A stretch of 64,000 nt of DNA from Streptomyces uncialis (GTDB lineage: Bacteria > Actinomycetota > Actinomycetes > Streptomycetales > Streptomycetaceae): assembly GCF_001905345.1 (NCBI RefSeq), contig NZ_LFBV01000004.1, forward strand, positions 496,001 through 560,000. The letters are read 5' to 3'. Shown here piece by piece: positions 16,619-26,521 of this stretch (position 1 is its first letter; every line of letters starts with the position of its first letter). Under the pieces are notes generated by a model. It was not told the origin of the DNA. It was given only the letters and a program-made list of their open reading frames with translations, and ran no database searches. Both the position numbers and the translations under genes were made by a program.

Positions 16619-18252
16619 CCGCACCCGGCGCCCTCGCGGCCCCCGCCCCCACCGCGTCCTACGACCACGGCACCAGCACCGTGCCGCTGCTCGGCGACAC
16701 CATCGGCGAGAACCTCGACCGCGCGGTCGCCGCCTTCCCCGGCCGCGAGGCCCTGGTCGACGTGGAGTCCGGCCGCCGCTGGACCTACGCGGCCTTCAGC
16801 GCCGAGGTGGACCGGGTGGCCCGCGCGCTGCTCGCCAGGGGCGTCCTCAAGGGGGACCGGGTCGGCATCTGGGCGGTCAACTGCCCCGAGTGGATGTTCG
16901 TGCAGTACGCCACCGCCCGGCTCGGCGCGATCATGGTCAACGTCAACCCGGCCTACCGCGCGCACGAGCTGGAGTACGTGCTGCGCCAGTCCGGGGTGTC
17001 CGTCCTGCTCGCCTCGGCGGGCCACCGCGGCAGCGACTACCGCGTACTGGTCCGCCAGGTCCGGGAGAAGTGTCCCGAACTGCGCGAGACGGCGTTCTTC
17101 GGGGAGAGCTCCTGGACGGACCTCCTCGCCGCCGGGGCACCGCACCTCCAGGACCGGCTGACGGCCCGCGCCGCCGAACTGAGCTGCGACGACCCGGTGA
17201 ACATCCAGTACACCTCCGGCACCACCGGTTTCCCCAAGGGCGCCACCCTCTCCCACCACAACATCCTCAACAACGGCTACTGGGTGGGCCGTACGGTCGG
17301 CTACACCGAGGCGGACCGCATCTGTCTGCCGGTGCCCTTCTACCACTGCTTCGGCATGGTCCTCGGCAATCTCGCGGCCACCACGCACGGCGCCTGTGTG
17401 GTGATCCCGGCCCCGTCCTTCGACCCCGTCGCCACCCTCCAGGCCGTCGAACAGGAACGCTGCACCGCCCTGTACGGCGTACCGACGATGTTCATCGCCG
17501 AGCTGAACCTCCGTGACTTCGCCATGTACGACCTGTCGTCGCTGCGCACCGGGATCATGGCGGGCTCGACGTGTCCGGCCGAGGTGATGAAGCGGGTCAT
17601 GTCGGAGATGAACATGGCCGAGGTGTCGATCTGCTACGGCATGACGGAGACCTCCCCGGTCTCCGCGCAGACCCGCCGCGACGACGACCTCGAACGCCGC
17701 ACCGCCACGGTGGGCCGGGTCCTGCCGCACACCGAGGTGAAGGTCGTCGACCCGGTCGACGGGACGACCCTGCCGCGCGGCACCGCCGGTGAGCTGTGCA
17801 CCCGGGGCTACGGCGTGATGCTCGGCTACTGGGACGAGCCCGAACGGACCGCGGAGGCCGTCGACCCGGCACGGTGGATGCACACGGGTGACCTCGCGGT
17901 GATGCGCGAGGACGGCTATGTGGAGATCGTCGGCCGGATCAAGGACATGATCATCCGCGGTGGCGAGAACATCTACCCCCGGGAGATCGAGGAGTTCCTC
18001 CACCTCCATCCGAAGATCGCCGATGTGCAGGTCGTCGGCGTGCCCGACGAACGGTACGGGGAGGAGGTCCTGGCCTGTGTCATCCCCCGTGACCCGGACG
18101 ACCCCGTCACCCTGGACGAGCTGCGGGCGTACTGCCACGACCGGCTCGCCCACTACAAGATCCCCAGCAGGCTGCGACTCCTCGACGCCTTCCCCATGAC
18201 GGTCAGCGGCAAGGTCCGCAAGATCGAACTCCGCGAGAGATACGCGGACTGA
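16615..18252 (+). CDS. Fatty-acid/AMP-binding CoA ligase (FadD-like)
   Basis: The 545-residue product is a second adenylate-forming ligase, coupled to the first by ATGA. It has YTSGTTGFPKGATLSHHN, the CYGMTETSPV motif, WMHTGDLAVMREDGYVEIVGRIKDMIIRGGENIYPREIEEFL, and the catalytic lysine in TVSGKVRKIELRERY. The sequence is close to medium/long-chain fatty-acyl-CoA synthetases of actinomycetes. It probably acts on a different acid from its neighbour in one degradation route controlled by the divergent GAF-LuxR protein. A strong terminator starts three bases after the stop. Confidence 0.93.
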   Translation: MTAPGALAAPAPTASYDHGTSTVPLLGDTIGENLDRAVAAFPGREALVDVESGRRWTYAAFSAEVDRVARALLARGVLKGDRVGIWAVNCPEWMFVQYATARLGAIMVNVNPAYRAHELEYVLRQSGVSVLLASAGHRGSDYRVLVRQVREKCPELRETAFFGESSWTDLLAAGAPHLQDRLTARAAELSCDDPVNIQYTSGTTGFPKGATLSHHNILNNGYWVGRTVGYTEADRICLPVPFYHCFGMVLGNLAATTHGACVVIPAPSFDPVATLQAVEQERCTALYGVPTMFIAELNLRDFAMYDLSSLRTGIMAGSTCPAEVMKRVMSEMNMAEVSICYGMTETSPVSAQTRRDDDLERRTATVGRVLPHTEVKVVDPVDGTTLPRGTAGELCTRGYGVMLGYWDEPERTAEAVDPARWMHTGDLAVMREDGYVEIVGRIKDMIIRGGENIYPREIEEFLHLHPKIADVQVVGVPDERYGEEVLACVIPRDPDDPVTLDELRAYCHDRLAHYKIPSRLRLLDAFPMTVSGKVRKIELRERYAD

Positions 18253-18255
18253 GAC

Positions 18256-18287
18256 GTCCGGGCCCCGTGTCGGCGCGGGGCCCGGAC
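18256..18287 (+). terminator. Strong hairpin terminator after the ligase operon
   Basis: GTCCGGGCCCCG and CGGGGCCCGGAC make a perfect 12-pair stem with an eight-base loop. Confidence 0.85.
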
Positions 18288-18333
18288 ACCCCTTCCTTTC
18301 TCTACGGCGGGCTACGCGTTCCCCCGCGGCGGG

Positions 18334-19053
18334 CTACGCCCCGCCGACCACCAGTTCCTCGCCCGCCCCGTTCGCCGGCTGCGGCACCCCCGCGAGGTCC
18401 ACCACGAACAGCGGGACGCCCAGCGAGTCGGCCCGCTCCCGGGCGCCGTCCCCGTATCCGGCGAGGGTGACGTAGACGCAGGTCACGGACTCGCTCAGCG
18501 CGGTCAGCCATAAGCACTCCACGTCCCGGACCGACGTGACCCGCACCGTCGGCTCGACGACCGCGAACAGCCCCTCGGCCGCGAGCCCCACCCCGGACGG
18601 CACCGGCCAGGCGGCCCGCCGGATCTCCCGGAACCCCAGCCAGCGCAGATACAGCGCCGTGGCCGTCACGGCGTCCCGCGCGGTACGGATCGCCATCGGA
18701 CGGAACGCGGGCCGGGGCGCCGGCGCCGTCGCGGGCAGCGGGATATGGGCGGGGCGGACCGAGGGTGCGGCCACAGGCGGCGCGCCCTGCCCGAGGACGC
18801 GCAGCGGTATCCGCAGCACCGCCCCGCAGGGGCAGCCGAGTTCGGGCCGGGGCCAGTCGTCCGCGCGGGCGCACGCCCGGCAGGGGACGGTCACCCAGTC
18901 CGCCGACCACGCCCGGTCGGTCACCTCCTCGGGTGCGCCGCCCGGGTCCAGCGGGGGAGCGACGGGCTCCCCGCACGGACAGGGGTAGGCGGTCGCGGTG
19001 AACTGATGATCGCGGCGGCAGACCGGGCATCGCACCGGCACGCTCTCGGCCAT
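18334..19053 (-). CDS. Zinc-ribbon protein with restriction-endonuclease-like C-terminal domain
   Basis: The 239-residue product begins with CPVCRRDHQF and PCPCGEP, then CRACARADDW and GCPCGAV, which make two zinc-ribbon-like pairs. After a proline-rich linker, residues about 135-230 read AVTATALYLRWLGFREIRRAAW, GLFAVVEPTVRVTSVRDVECLWLTALSE, CVYVTLAGYGDGARERADSLGVPLFVVDLAG. That alternation resembles an Mrr-like PD-(D/E)xK fold, although catalytic residues are not clear. The ATG at 19053 is chosen for its GGAGAGGTC ribosome site. Function is unknown; the fold call is tentative. Confidence 0.7.
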   Translation of the reverse strand: MAESVPVRCPVCRRDHQFTATAYPCPCGEPVAPPLDPGGAPEEVTDRAWSADWVTVPCRACARADDWPRPELGCPCGAVLRIPLRVLGQGAPPVAAPSVRPAHIPLPATAPAPRPAFRPMAIRTARDAVTATALYLRWLGFREIRRAAWPVPSGVGLAAEGLFAVVEPTVRVTSVRDVECLWLTALSESVTCVYVTLAGYGDGARERADSLGVPLFVVDLAGVPQPANGAGEELVVGGA

Positions 19054-19278
19054 GACCTCTCCAGGACTCGGCTCGGTGGTCCGTGGACGGGACCCCGCCC
19101 CGGCCGCCGCTCGGAGCGGCCCGCGGACAGGACATCCATCGTGCTCCACAACTCCCCGTCCGCGCAGCCGTTCCCCGCGTATGCCACCGGCCTATGGGCA
19201 TGCCCGCGCGCCGGCGCGCTCCCCGGACGTCCCGTGCGCCCCGCCCTTGACGCTGCCCGGCCCACCTGCCTACATTGC

Positions 19279-19315
19279 TTCCGTATAGCAGAATAAAGTT
19301 TCCGTAATGCGGAAA
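19279..19315. promoter_or_regulatory. Paired operators upstream of gcl
   Basis: A perfect dyad, TTTCCG-TAATG-CGGAAA, lies at 19299-19315. A weaker copy, TTCCG-TATAG-CAGAA, lies at 19279-19293. Their centres are 21 bases apart, two helical turns. The same pair with the same spacing occurs before hyi at 24347-24383. An IclR-type regulator of allantoin/glyoxylate genes (AllR-like) is the expected binder; none is encoded in the window. Confidence 0.65.
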
Positions 19316-19451
19316 GTGCACGTCAGGTGCGCGGACCGCGGCGGTGAGGGCGCGTACGCACGCGCGGAGTTGGACGGAGACCGCTCGTCGCGGGGCGCGA
19401 CGGCGAGCCGGACTCCCGGCCGAGACCAGTCGAGATCAGCAGGAGCACCCC

Positions 19452-21239
<1,788 letters not shown>

Positions 21240-21496
21240 CGGGGTGAGGGGTGGGGGATGCCCCCGCGCGATCCCGGGGTGCCCTGCGATCGCGGGGTGC
21301 CCCTGAGCGTCCCCGGATGCCCCGCGATCCCCGGGTGCCCCGGCCGGTCATGTCCCGGCCGGGGTGTCCGGCTGGGTGTGCGGCGGTCGCGGAGCGGGGT
21401 CGACGCTCCGGGGCTCCAGGGTGCGCTTCTCGTGATGAACGAAGTGTTCACAATGAAGAGTTGACTGTATGTCGTGCTGTCGGCCATGCTGGCCGG

Positions 21497-22039
21497 ATGG
21501 CAGCGACACCCGAACAGACCACTCCCGAAGAGACCGGCCCCGGCCGCGTGGCCTCCGAGCAGGCGGCCTCCGGCCCGGCGGCGTCCGGTCGGCCCGGTTC
21601 CGACCCGCCCGCCGACCCCTTCACCCCTCCGCACCCGGACCAGGCGCGGGCGCATCGCGTCCATGCCTCGCTGTTCCGTATCGCGGAGCGGCACGCGGCC
21701 ACCGACGAGCAGCGGCTGCGGCAGATCCACCCCTCCGTGCTCGCTCCGCACGAAGCGGTCCGGCTGGTGTCGTTCCTGCTCAGCGGGGCCGCGCGGCTCG
21801 ACGACGGTGAGCCGGAGGTGGACCGGGCCGACATCACCGCCGCCCTGAGCCTGGTGCCACGGGTGCGCGGGGAGATGGACGAACTGGAGACCGGGCTGCT
21901 CCAGATGGCGCGTGGACGGGGGATGACCTGGCCCGAGATCGCGTTCGGCCTCGGCCTCGGTACCCCGCAGGCCGCCAGACAGCGGTACGAACGGCTGGTC
22001 GGCCGCACCGCCGACACGGGCGGCCGGGAAGCGGAGTAG
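21497..22039 (+). CDS. DNA-binding protein with C-terminal helix-turn-helix
   Basis: The 180-residue product has a 45-residue low-complexity N-terminus. A helical region follows, with LFRIAERHAATDEQRLRQIHPSVLAPHEAVRLVSFLLSGAARLDDGEPEVDRADITAALSLVPRVRGEMDELETGLLQMARGRGMTWPEIAFGLGLGTPQAARQRYERL. The last part (MTWPEIAFGLGLGTPQAARQRYERL) is a sigma-region-4-like helix-turn-helix. Homologues in Streptomyces are usually called DNA-binding or heat-shock-associated regulators; that role is not shown here. The ATG lacks a strong ribosome site. TTGACT at 21461 may be a -35 element. Confidence 0.75.
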   Translation: MAATPEQTTPEETGPGRVASEQAASGPAASGRPGSDPPADPFTPPHPDQARAHRVHASLFRIAERHAATDEQRLRQIHPSVLAPHEAVRLVSFLLSGAARLDDGEPEVDRADITAALSLVPRVRGEMDELETGLLQMARGRGMTWPEIAFGLGLGTPQAARQRYERLVGRTADTGGREAE

Positions 22040-22047
22040 GGAACGCG

Positions 22048-22107
22048 GCAGCCCGTGCACCGGGGGGCGACACCAAGGGGGAGGTGTCGTCCCGGTGCAC
22101 GGGCTGC
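22048..22107 (+). terminator. Long perfect hairpin
   Basis: The arms 22048-22075 and 22080-22107 are nearly perfect complements: GCAGCCCGTGCACCGG at one end pairs with CCGGTGCACGGGCTGC at the other, then the inner GACACC pairs with GGTGTC. It starts nine bases after the stop of the DNA-binding protein gene. Confidence 0.85.
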
Positions 22108-22138
22108 CGTGCGGTCCGGCGGGGACCGCGTTCAGGTC

Positions 22139-22196
22139 CCGGGCCGTGGCGGCACCTGGGCGCGACAGGACAGATGTCGGCGCCGCCACGGCCCGG
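22139..22196. terminator. Second hairpin in the convergent gap
   Basis: CCGGGCCGTGGCGGC pairs with GCCGCCACGGCCCGG, a 15-pair perfect stem with a 28-base loop. It probably backs up termination from either side. Confidence 0.6.
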
Positions 22197-22290
22197 AAGG
22201 ATGAAGCCCCCGCCGGACGAGGGACCGTGCGGGACACCCGGGAGCGGACGAGGGTGCCGGGCGCCCCGCACGGGGCCGTCGGGCCGGACC

Positions 22291-22334
22291 TCCGAAGGTG
22301 CCTGACGCCTCCGGAGGCGTCAGGCACCTTCGGA
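22291..22334. terminator. 44-base perfect palindrome
   Basis: The arms 22291-22312 and 22313-22334 are exact reverse complements with no loop, centred on CCTCCGGAGG. It lies 40 bases after the glxR stop on the minus strand and probably ends that operon. A related partial copy (CTGACCCCCGGGGGCGTCAG) follows at about 22359-22377. Confidence 0.8.
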
Positions 22335-22373
22335 GGTATCAGGCCCTCGGAGGTGTCCTGACCCCCGGGGGCG

Positions 22374-23267
22374 TCAGACCTGTGTGCCGGAGAGCCGTTC
22401 CACCGAGCGCAGCAGTGCCGAGTGGTCGAGTCCGCCGTCGCCCTGCGCCCGCAGGGACGCCACGAGTTGGGCCACGACCGCCCCGAGCGGCAGCGCCGCC
22501 CCGACGGTCCGGGCCGCGTCGGTGACGATTCCCAGGTCCTTGTGGTGCAGGTCGATACGGAAGCCCGGGGCGAAGTCGCGGGTGAGGAAGTTGTCGCGCT
22601 TGCGGGTCAGTACGGTCGAACCGGCGAGCCCGCCGTTCAGCACGTCCAGCGCGGCGCCCAGGTCGACGCCGGACTTCTCCAGGAAGACCACGGCCTCCGC
22701 GCACGCCTGGATGTTGACGGCGACGATGAGCTGGTTGGCCGCCTTCACCGTCTGGCCCGAGCCGTGCGGCCCGCAGTGGACGACCGTGGTGCCCAGCGCG
22801 TCGAACAGCGGCTTCGCGGCCTCGAAGTCGGCCGCCTCGCCGCCCGCCATGATGGACAGGGTGGCCTCGACGGCCCCCGCCTCACCACCCGACACCGGGG
22901 CGTCGAGGACCCGCAGCCCCCGTTCCGCACCGGCCGCGGCCAGTTCCACGGAGGTCCGCGGGGTGATCGAGGACATGTCGATGAGCAGGGCGCCGGGCCG
23001 GGCGTGCGCCAGGATGCCTTCCGGGCCGTAGGCGATGGCCTCGACCTGCGGGGAGGCGGGCACCATCGTGACGATGATGTCGGCCTGCGCCACGGCCTGT
23101 GCCACCGAGGCGGCGGCGGTGCCCCCGGCCGCGGTCAGCCGGTCCAGCTTGGCCTGTTCGAGGGTGTGGCCGGTGACCCGGTAACCGGATTTGATCAGGT
23201 TCTCGGACATGGGGGAGCCCATGATGCCGAGGCCGATCCAGGCGACCTGCGGAAGCGGTGTGGTCAT
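22374..23267 (-). CDS. glxR: 2-Hydroxy-3-oxopropionate (tartronate semialdehyde) reductase
   Basis: The 297-residue product belongs to the beta-hydroxyacid dehydrogenases. It has the N-terminal NAD-binding sequence AWIGLGIMGSPMSENL, the substrate-binding DAPVSGGEAGA, and the catalytic lysine in GSGQTVKAANQL. It reduces tartronate semialdehyde to glycerate, the step after gcl. The start is at 23267 with an AGGTCCCC-like site. It follows hyi on the same strand after 179 bases and faces gcl's neighbour. Three hairpins separate it from the convergent gene. Confidence 0.93.
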   Translation of the reverse strand: MTTPLPQVAWIGLGIMGSPMSENLIKSGYRVTGHTLEQAKLDRLTAAGGTAAASVAQAVAQADIIVTMVPASPQVEAIAYGPEGILAHARPGALLIDMSSITPRTSVELAAAGAERGLRVLDAPVSGGEAGAVEATLSIMAGGEAADFEAAKPLFDALGTTVVHCGPHGSGQTVKAANQLIVAVNIQACAEAVVFLEKSGVDLGAALDVLNGGLAGSTVLTRKRDNFLTRDFAPGFRIDLHHKDLGIVTDAARTVGAALPLGAVVAQLVASLRAQGDGGLDHSALLRSVERLSGTQV

Positions 23268-23446
23268 GGGGACCTCTCTCGACTCTCTGATGGGTGGTGA
23301 GGGGCGGCGGCCGCGGCCCCGCCGGGACCGTGCGTCCTCGGTCCGGGCGGTCTCGGCGGTCCGCCGTGGTCGTGGTGGGCGCGGTGGCCGTGAAGCACGT
23401 GGTGGGTGCGGTGGACGCCGGCGGCCGCGGGGTGGGGGTCGTGCGG

Positions 23447-24304
23447 TCAGCGCGCCGCCCGGTCGGCCGGGGGCAGCCAGTCGAAGGCCGCCGCGCTGGG
23501 TCCGTCGCCCGGCTTGTACTCCAGCCCGATCCAGCCGCCGTACCCGGCCTTGTCCAGCCGCCGGAGCAGATCCGCGAGCGGCAGGGAGCCCGTACCGGGG
23601 GCGCCGCGGCCCGGGTTGTCGGCGATCTGCACATGCCCGGTGCGGGGGGTGTACCGGTCGATGACCGTCGGCAGGTCCTCGCCGTTCATGGCCAGGTGGT
23701 AGAGGTCCATCAGGAAGCGGGCGTTGCCGAGACCGGTCTCGGCGTTCACCCGGTCCACGACCTCGATCGCGGCGGGCGCGCTCGCCAGCGGGTAGCGCGG
23801 GGACTCCGCGCGGTTCAGGGCCTCGATCAGCAGAACGGCCCCGATCCGGTCGGCGGCGCGCGCGGCGAGCTGGAGGTTGGTGAGGGCGATCGCGTCCTGC
23901 TCGGCCGGGTCGGTGCCGTCGACCCGGTTGCCGTACAGGGCGTTCAGCGCGCCGCAGCCCAGTGACCCGGCGAAGTCCGCGGCGGCGGCGATGTTCGCAC
24001 GGAACCGCTCCGACTCCTCGCCCGGCAGGGAGAGGGCGCCCCGGTCGGGGCCCGGCAGCCGCCCCGCGTAGAAGTTGAGCCCGGTGAGCCGTACGCCCGC
24101 GTCCTCGAAGGCGCCCTTGAGCGCGTCCCGTTCGGCGGACGGCGGCTCGGGGGCGTCGATCCAGGGCCACCACAGCTCGGCCGCGGTGAATCCGGCCGCG
24201 GCGGCTGCCGCCGGGCGCTCCAGCAGGGGCAGTTCGGTGAAGAGGATCGACAGGTTCACCGTGTAGCGCCGTCCGGCGGCCTGGTCCGTCGAGAAGTCCG
24301 TCAT
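23447..24304 (-). CDS. hyi: Hydroxypyruvate isomerase
   Basis: The 285-residue product is a TIM-barrel sugar-phosphate-isomerase-type enzyme that interconverts hydroxypyruvate and tartronate semialdehyde. Typical parts are YTVNLSILFTELPLLERPAAAAAAGFTAAELWWPW, GALNALYGNRVDG, VLLIEALNRAESPRYPL, FLMDLYHLAMNGEDL, HVQIADNPGRGAPGTG and the terminal WIGLEYKPGDG. An alternative ATG at 24328 has a better-spaced GAGGG and would add eight residues. It leads the hyi-glxR unit. Its promoter region carries the same operator pair as gcl. Confidence 0.92.
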   Translation of the reverse strand: MTDFSTDQAAGRRYTVNLSILFTELPLLERPAAAAAAGFTAAELWWPWIDAPEPPSAERDALKGAFEDAGVRLTGLNFYAGRLPGPDRGALSLPGEESERFRANIAAAADFAGSLGCGALNALYGNRVDGTDPAEQDAIALTNLQLAARAADRIGAVLLIEALNRAESPRYPLASAPAAIEVVDRVNAETGLGNARFLMDLYHLAMNGEDLPTVIDRYTPRTGHVQIADNPGRGAPGTGSLPLADLLRRLDKAGYGGWIGLEYKPGDGPSAAAFDWLPPADRAAR

Positions 24305-24346
24305 GGCCCGCGCCCCTTCTGCCGTCATGCCATCACCCTCTATGAA

Positions 24347-24383
24347 TTCCGTATGGTGGAAATATATTTCTGCTGTACGGAAA
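24347..24383. promoter_or_regulatory. Paired operators upstream of hyi
   Basis: TTCCG-TATGG-TGGAA lies at 24347-24361 and TTTCTG-CTGTA-CGGAAA at 24367-24383. Their centres are 21 bases apart, exactly as in front of gcl. The AT-rich spacer AATATAT may hold the hyi promoter. Confidence 0.65.
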
Positions 24384-24688
24384 TGCTGCCCGGGGCGTCG
24401 CGCGCTGTCAAGGGGTCGCCCGAGGATCGCCCCGCCCGGCGGTTCACCCGCCCGGGCCGCCCGGCCGTCGGATCGGGCACCCGGCCCGCCGCGCGTTGTC
24501 CCTGGTGGCGGTCGTGGGCCACGACCGCGGAGGGATGGTGGCGCACGGGCTGTTCGCCGCGGGGCTGCCGGCCGGTGGACTCCGCCGAACACCCGGGGGC
24601 GGGTCCGTTAGGGTCGTCCCCGAGCATCCGGGACCGCCGTGCGGACGCCTCCGCCCCGCGGACCGGAGCCGGAAACCCAGGAGGCGCG

Positions 24689-24973
24689 GTGCGGCTGAGG
24701 GTGGAGTTCACGACCGAGCCCTTCGATCTCGACGAGACGCCGGGGCACGCCCTGGTCGCCCGTGAGGTCATCGAGGACGCGGGTCTCGACGCCGTCGACG
24801 TCGGCCCGTTCGGCAACACCGCCGAAGGCCGGGCGGACGCGGTGCTCGGCGCGGTCGGCGAGCTGCTGCGCCGGACCCTCGGCGCGGGGGCGACCCGGAT
24901 CTCCGTCCAGCTGAACGTCCTCGCCGACGAAGGCCCCGCCCCGGCCGCCGGTGCCCGGGAGGGCGACCGGTGA
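24689..24973 (+). CDS. Small ferredoxin-like-fold protein (MTH1187/YkoF-type thiamine-binding-like)
   Basis: The 94-residue product reads VRLRVEFTTEPFDLDETPGHALVAREVIEDAGLDAVDVGPFGNTAEGRADAVLGAVGELLRRTLGAGATRISVQLNV. The alternation and the VGPFGNTAEG loop fit the MTH1187/YkoF family, some members of which bind thiamine or HMP. The GTG at 24689 follows AGGAGG. It overlaps the next gene as GTGA. Its position between hyi and the urate genes suggests a role in that pathway, but this is inference. Confidence 0.7.
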   Translation: MRLRVEFTTEPFDLDETPGHALVAREVIEDAGLDAVDVGPFGNTAEGRADAVLGAVGELLRRTLGAGATRISVQLNVLADEGPAPAAGAREGDR

Positions 24974-25509
24974 ACGACGCCCCGACCGGCCCCTTCGTCG
25001 CCGCCGTCGCCCCGCTCGTGGACGCGATGGGCGGCGAACTGCTCCCGCCGGAGCAGGCCGGTGACGACGACATCGTCCTCGCCTGGGAGGGCCGGGACGT
25101 GGTCGCCGTCCGGCTGCCGCGTCTCGCGGAATCCCTCGACCGCATCCTCGCCGGACTGGAGCGCACCTGGGGCAGGCCCCTCGCGGAACTCGACCGCAAG
25201 GCCAAGCAGCGGGTCGTCCGGAGCCTGGAGGCCCGCGGCGCCTTCGCCGTGCGGCACGGGGTGGAGACCGTCGCCGGAGCGCTCGGCGTCAGCCGCTTCA
25301 CCGTCTACAACTACCTGAACCGGGAGAACCCTCCGAACCGGGAGAACCTTCCGGGCGGGGCGAGCCTTCCGAACCGGGAGAACCCTCCGGACGGGGCGAG
25401 CCCTCCGAACCGGCAGACCCATCCGGGCGGGGCGAGCCCATCGAGCCGAGAAAGCCGCCCGAGCGCGGCGAACCCTCCGAGCCGGGAGAGCGCGGCCGAG
25501 GACGGCTGA
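24970..25509 (+). CDS. Helix-turn-helix regulator with repetitive C-terminal tail
   Basis: The 179-residue product has a helical N-terminus (PLVDAMGGELLPPEQAGDDDIVLAWEGRDVVAVRLPRL). It then has ERTWGRPLAELDRKAKQRVVRSLEARGAFAVRHGVETVAGALGVSRFTVYNYLNRE, a clear HTH of the PucR/Fis-like kind at about 75-118. The last 60 residues are degenerate repeats of NPPNRENLPGGAS type, encoded by about 25315-25500. It sits just upstream of the urate operon and is the best local candidate for its regulator. The tail may vary between strains. Confidence 0.8.
   Translation: MNDAPTGPFVAAVAPLVDAMGGELLPPEQAGDDDIVLAWEGRDVVAVRLPRLAESLDRILAGLERTWGRPLAELDRKAKQRVVRSLEARGAFAVRHGVETVAGALGVSRFTVYNYLNRENPPNRENLPGGASLPNRENPPDGASPPNRQTHPGGASPSSRESRPSAANPPSRESAAEDG
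25315..25500 (+). repeat. Degenerate tandem repeats inside the HTH gene
   Basis: Units of about 15-30 bases built from CCTCCGAACCGGGAGAA and GGCGGGGCGAGC recur through the 3' third of the gene. They keep the reading frame and encode a Pro/Asn/Ser/Gly-rich tail. Confidence 0.75.
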
Positions 25510-25562
25510 CCCCCGGTGGCCGCGGGCCCCTGGGGCGGGGCCACGACACCGAACGCCGTTGT

Positions 25563-25602
25563 TCAACAAAGTGTTGACGCGGCGGCGTCGCTGGCGTTAG
25601 CT
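25563..25602 (+). promoter_or_regulatory. Promoter and operator of the urate operon
   Basis: A perfect dyad, TCAACA-AAG-TGTTGA, lies at 25563-25577. It overlaps a -35-like TTGACG at 25574-25579. A weak -10-like TTAGCT follows 17 bases later. Binding at the dyad would block the promoter. The upstream HTH protein is a likely binder. Confidence 0.5.
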
Positions 25603-25640
25603 GTCCGCACCCGTCCGGCACCAGCCCCCGGAGGCCGTCC

Positions 25641-26147
25641 GTGACATCGTCAGCGAGTGCGGGCAGCGCCCGGTTCAACGCCCTGTCGCGGGACGCCGCG
25701 ACCGCCGAACTCCGTGCGGTGTGCGCCTCGGCCGCGTGGATCGACGGCCTGCTCGCCCGGCGCCCGTACCTGTCGGACGGTGAGCTGCTCGCCGCCGCCG
25801 ACACCGTCACCGCGGGGCTGGAACCCGCCGACCTCGCCGAGGCACTGGCCGCGCATCCGCCGATCGGGCGTCCCGAACCCGGCGCCTCCGCACGGGAACA
25901 GCGGGGCATGGCCGGTGCCTCCGCGGAGCTCCGGGCCGACCTGCTCGACCTCAACCTCGCCTACCAGGAACGCTTCGGCCATGTCTTCCTGATCTGCGCC
26001 ACCGGCCGTACGGCCGGTGAGATGCGGGACGCGGCCAGGGAACGGCTCGGCAACACGCCCGAACGGGAACGGGAGACCGTCCGCACCGAACTGGGGAGGA
26101 TCAACCGCGTCCGGCTGATCCGACTGCTCGAAGGGGAGCACACATGA
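25641..26147 (+). CDS. uraD: OHCU decarboxylase
   Basis: The 168-residue product converts 2-oxo-4-hydroxy-4-carboxy-5-ureidoimidazoline to S-allantoin, the last step of urate oxidation. The family's catalytic histidine is H72 in AAHPPIGRPE. FNALSRDAATAELRAVCAS, LDLNLAYQERFGHVFLICATGRTAGEM and the ELGRINRVRLIRLL end are also characteristic. Its stop overlaps the next start as ATGA. It opens a three-gene urate operon. Confidence 0.93.
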   Translation: MTSSASAGSARFNALSRDAATAELRAVCASAAWIDGLLARRPYLSDGELLAAADTVTAGLEPADLAEALAAHPPIGRPEPGASAREQRGMAGASAELRADLLDLNLAYQERFGHVFLICATGRTAGEMRDAARERLGNTPERERETVRTELGRINRVRLIRLLEGEHT

Positions 26148-26515
26148 GTGCCGTCACCGTCCCTCGCCCACCGTCCGTGTCCACCCATGTGCTGGACACC
26201 GCCCGGGGCCGCCCCGCCGAGGGCGTCGCCGTGCGGCTCGCGGCCCGTCCCGGTCCGGGCGACCCCTGGCGGGACCTCGGCGGGGCGCGGACCGACGCCG
26301 ACGGGCGATGCGCCGACCTCCCCGCCCCGCCGCCGGACACCGCGCATGTCCGGCTCGACTTCGAGGTCGGACCGTACACCGGGCCGCCCCGGGACGGGAC
26401 GGCACCCGCGTTCTTCCCGGAGGTGGCGGTCACCTTCGCCGTCGTCGCGGGCGAGCACTACCACGTACCGCTGCTGCTCAGTCCCTTCGGCTACTCCGTG
26501 TACCGGGGGAGCTGA
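26144..26515 (+). CDS. uraH: 5-Hydroxyisourate hydrolase
   Basis: The 123-residue product is a transthyretin-like protein that hydrolyses 5-hydroxyisourate to OHCU. It has the N-terminal STHVLDTARGRPAEGVAVRL and ends in the hallmark YRGS tetrapeptide. YHVPLLLSPFGYSVYRGS is the family signature. It is coupled to uraD by ATGA and lies six bases before the uricase gene, in pathway order reversed. Confidence 0.95.
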   Translation: MSAVTVPRPPSVSTHVLDTARGRPAEGVAVRLAARPGPGDPWRDLGGARTDADGRCADLPAPPPDTAHVRLDFEVGPYTGPPRDGTAPAFFPEVAVTFAVVAGEHYHVPLLLSPFGYSVYRGS

Positions 26516-26521
26516 CGGACC

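Noticed and set aside
14885..18153. Two open frames of more than 550 codons on the minus strand
   Set aside because: Both are antisense to clear acyl-CoA ligases and show no domain.
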